DNA of 64,000 bases from positions 62,001-126,000 of the forward strand of contig NZ_RJJR01000013.1 of the NCBI RefSeq assembly GCF_003721595.1, read 5' to 3'. Origin of the DNA: Hanamia caeni (GTDB lineage: Bacteria > Bacteroidota > Bacteroidia > Chitinophagales > Chitinophagaceae). Shown here one piece after another: positions 62,784 through 64,000 of this stretch; the first letter of the stretch is position 1; each line of letters begins with the position of its first letter. The translations under genes were made by a program, and so were the position numbers. Under the pieces are notes generated by a model. The model worked only from the letters and a program-made list of their open reading frames with translations, made no database searches and had not been told where the DNA came from.

Positions 62784-63277
62784 TGAATAGTAACACGAAG
62801 ACCAAATCGCTTGTAACGATTATAATCTTTCTCTTAATTACAAATATCGCCATGTTGATATTTTTCCTGGTGCTTGCTAAGCCTGCAGATAAAAGGTTCA
62901 GGAATCATGATATGAACGGTATGTATAAAAGCTTGCAAAATGAGGTTGGTTTTTCGCAGGAACAATTGAATCAATACAAGCTTCTAAGAGAAGAACAGAT
63001 GAAAAATGTAAGGCCATTGTTTAACCAGGTAAGGGAGTCAAAAAGAACTTTTTACGCACTGATTACTTCCGGCCAGGTGCCCGATTCTGTTGTTGCCGCA
63101 GATGCTGATTCTATTGCCCAAAAGCAAAAGAATCTTGACACACAAATGTTTTTATATTTTAAAAATGTACGAAAAATTTGTACGCCTGATCAAACAGCAA
63201 AGTTTGATTCCGTTATGCAGAAAGTAATCGGGCGTATGGTAGGACGGCCGGGGGAATCCAGAAAAAAACCGGGTTAA
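62783..63277 (+). CDS. CpxP/Spy-like periplasmic sensor protein, membrane anchored
   Basis: A 164-residue protein with an N-terminal membrane anchor (LVTIIIFLLITNIAMLIFFLVLA) and a helical periplasmic part like the heavy-metal-resistance/CpxP group: NEVGFSQEQLNQYKLLREEQMKNVRPLFNQVRESKR and the tail CTPDQTAKFDSVMQKVIGR. CpxP-like proteins bind misfolded proteins or metals and restrain a signalling partner. Here the partner would be the anti-sigma-like protein encoded just before. The function is inferred. Confidence 0.7.
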   Translation: MNSNTKTKSLVTIIIFLLITNIAMLIFFLVLAKPADKRFRNHDMNGMYKSLQNEVGFSQEQLNQYKLLREEQMKNVRPLFNQVRESKRTFYALITSGQVPDSVVAADADSIAQKQKNLDTQMFLYFKNVRKICTPDQTAKFDSVMQKVIGRMVGRPGESRKKPG

Positions 63278-63322
63278 CACATTGAGGCTTTTTCAAAAAA
63301 AATATAAACAAAAATTAAAAAA

Positions 63323-63700
63323 ATGAAAACAAAGATCACTATGTTGCTTGCTTTATTTTTAATAGCGGCCACAGGCATTTATGCCCAGGGAATGCAACGA
63401 CGCACCGTACCTGAAAGAGTAAAAGATGCGATGGATAAAATTACGCCTGCATTAAATCTTAATGCCACGCAGCAGGCTCAAACCGACAGCGCTTTTACGG
63501 ATTACTATAATGCCCAGATGAAAATGTTCCAGGATGCCAGATCATCGGGCGAGCGTCCTGACCGGTCTCAATTTCAAAAATTGACTGACGACAGGGATGC
63601 CAAACTGAAAACAATCTTTACGGATGACCAGTATACAAAATTTAAAAGTGAAGTAGAAGAAAGTCTTCGCCCGCAAAGGCGCCAACAAGCTTCGAATTAG
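63323..63700 (+). CDS. Small secreted Spy-like helical protein
   Basis: A 125-residue protein with a clear signal peptide (MKTKITMLLALFLIAATGIYAQ) and a helical body (VKDAMDKITPALNLNATQQAQTDSAFTDYYNAQMKMFQDA, DRDAKLKTIFTDDQYTKFKSEVEESL). The spaced Q/T pattern recalls periplasmic chaperones of the Spy/CpxP type, without the exact LTxxQ motif. Ends the sigma-factor group; a terminator follows. Confidence 0.7.
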   Translation: MKTKITMLLALFLIAATGIYAQGMQRRTVPERVKDAMDKITPALNLNATQQAQTDSAFTDYYNAQMKMFQDARSSGERPDRSQFQKLTDDRDAKLKTIFTDDQYTKFKSEVEESLRPQRRQQASN

Positions 63701-63720
63701 AAGGTGAAAGGTTGAATGAA

Positions 63721-63755
63721 AAAAGGTTGCTGCAAAGCAGCCTTTTTGTTTTGTG
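63721..63755. terminator. Bidirectional terminator with GCAA tetraloop
   Basis: GGTTGCT (63725-63731) and AGCAGCC (63736-63742) pair with one G-T wobble around a GCAA loop; AAAA lies before and TTTTTGTTTTG after. It can end transcripts from both sides, the sigma operon and engB. Confidence 0.85.
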
Positions 63756-63760
63756 CGGCA

Positions 63761-63793
63761 AAATAAAAAATGCAACTATTTCTCCGTTTACTG
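63761..63793 (+). repeat. 33-base intergenic repeat, copy 14
   Basis: AAATAAAAAAT, then GCAAC, TATTTCTCC and GTTTACTG. It ends 4 bases from the engB stop codon on the other strand, right behind the terminator hairpin. AAATA and TATTT can pair. Confidence 0.68.
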
Positions 63794-63797
63794 TAAT

Positions 63798-64000
63798 CTA
63801 TGGATGTGAAGAATAATCTTCATTCATCTCTTCTATCAATTTCAGAACCTTTTCTCTGCCCGTTTTTTTTACTGAGCTGGAAACAAAATGCTGCGGTAAA
63901 AACTGTTGCGTTTCTCTGAGGCGTTCAAGAAACGATTTTACATTTTTGCTTACTACAGCCTGCTTTTCTTTATCAGCTTTTGTAAAAATCAGTGAATAGG
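63798..64000 (-). CDS. engB: EngB (YihA/YsxC) ribosome biogenesis GTPase, C-terminal part
   Basis: The minus strand from the window edge reads SLIFTKADKEKQAVVSKNVK, where TKADK is the G4 nucleotide motif, then VSSSVKKTGREKVLKLIEEMNE, where SSSVKKTG is the G5/C-terminal part of EngB proteins. The stop is at 63798-63800. The start and G1-G3 motifs lie beyond the window. EngB helps large-subunit ribosome assembly. Call based on about 66 residues. Confidence 0.88.
   Translation of the reverse strand, partial: YSLIFTKADKEKQAVVSKNVKSFLERLRETQQFLPQHFVSSSVKKTGREKVLKLIEEMNEDYSSHP

Noticed and set aside
2103..63793. CRISPR-like reading of the repeats
   Set aside because: The copies are kilobases apart, in both orientations, with no regular spacers and no cas genes.

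Overview
The window looks like a piece of a Bacteroidota chromosome, most likely from the Chitinophagaceae or a near relative. The signs are a fused lpxC-fabZ, a PorX-type receiver/PglZ protein (type IX secretion regulator), DUF6089 and large beta-barrel proteins, a class II nrdJ, bacillithiol synthesis (bshA), promoter-like TAnnTTTG boxes and almost no Shine-Dalgarno sites. The family assignment is inference. I see no rRNA, tRNA, insertion sequence or CRISPR array.

Layout. 0-5.7 kb: end of uvrA, an outer-membrane barrel, an acetyltransferase, rarA, an L,D-transpeptidase-like secreted protein, a MazG-like hydrolase and dtd. 5.9-17.9 kb: nrdJ, an Mla-type lipid transporter pair, a malic enzyme/phosphotransacetylase fusion, an M20 hydrolase, a SPOR protein, deoC, a methionine/cystathionine-type PLP enzyme and a GNAT. 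18-21.1 kb: two unrelated types of isocitrate dehydrogenase with a VapBC toxin-antitoxin pair lodged between them. 21.5-28.8 kb: a lone receiver, the lipid A operon (HD protein, lpxD, lpxC-fabZ, lpxA, ABC ATPase) and divergent porX. 28.8-34.3 kb: ribE, rpsU-xerC-hpf, bshA, terC, pyrD. 34.4-35.1 kb: a second PIN-type toxin-antitoxin pair. 35.2-45.4 kb: a catabolic island for complex sugars (oxidoreductase, sugar kinase, sulfatase, GH95, broken formylglycine-generating enzyme, GH20, nagB-like isomerase) without SusC/D. 45.5-54.3 kb: an orphan Wzz/Wza pair, nitronate monooxygenase, a D-amino-acid-dehydrogenase-like enzyme, lysA, scpB, atpG. 54.5-58.7 kb: pdhC, an M3 peptidase, a DUF5606 protein. 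58.9-63.7 kb: an outer-membrane receptor-like barrel with an ECF sigma operon, then the end of engB.

The most unusual thing found is a dispersed, non-coding 33-base repeat. At least 14 copies occur in this window, all between genes and nearly all within about 30 bases of a stop codon. A copy has an A-rich left arm (AAATAAAAATC), a short variable part, TTATTTATT and a strongly kept end GTTTACTG. The left arm and the TTATTT can pair in 11 of the 14 copies. I do not recognise this family. Other points worth a look are the frameshifted formylglycine-generating enzyme beside a sulfatase that needs such an enzyme, the toxin gene whose end overlaps the start of an isocitrate dehydrogenase, tandem operator-like repeats at both toxin-antitoxin promoters, and a perfect 10-base inverted repeat ending on the wza start codon.
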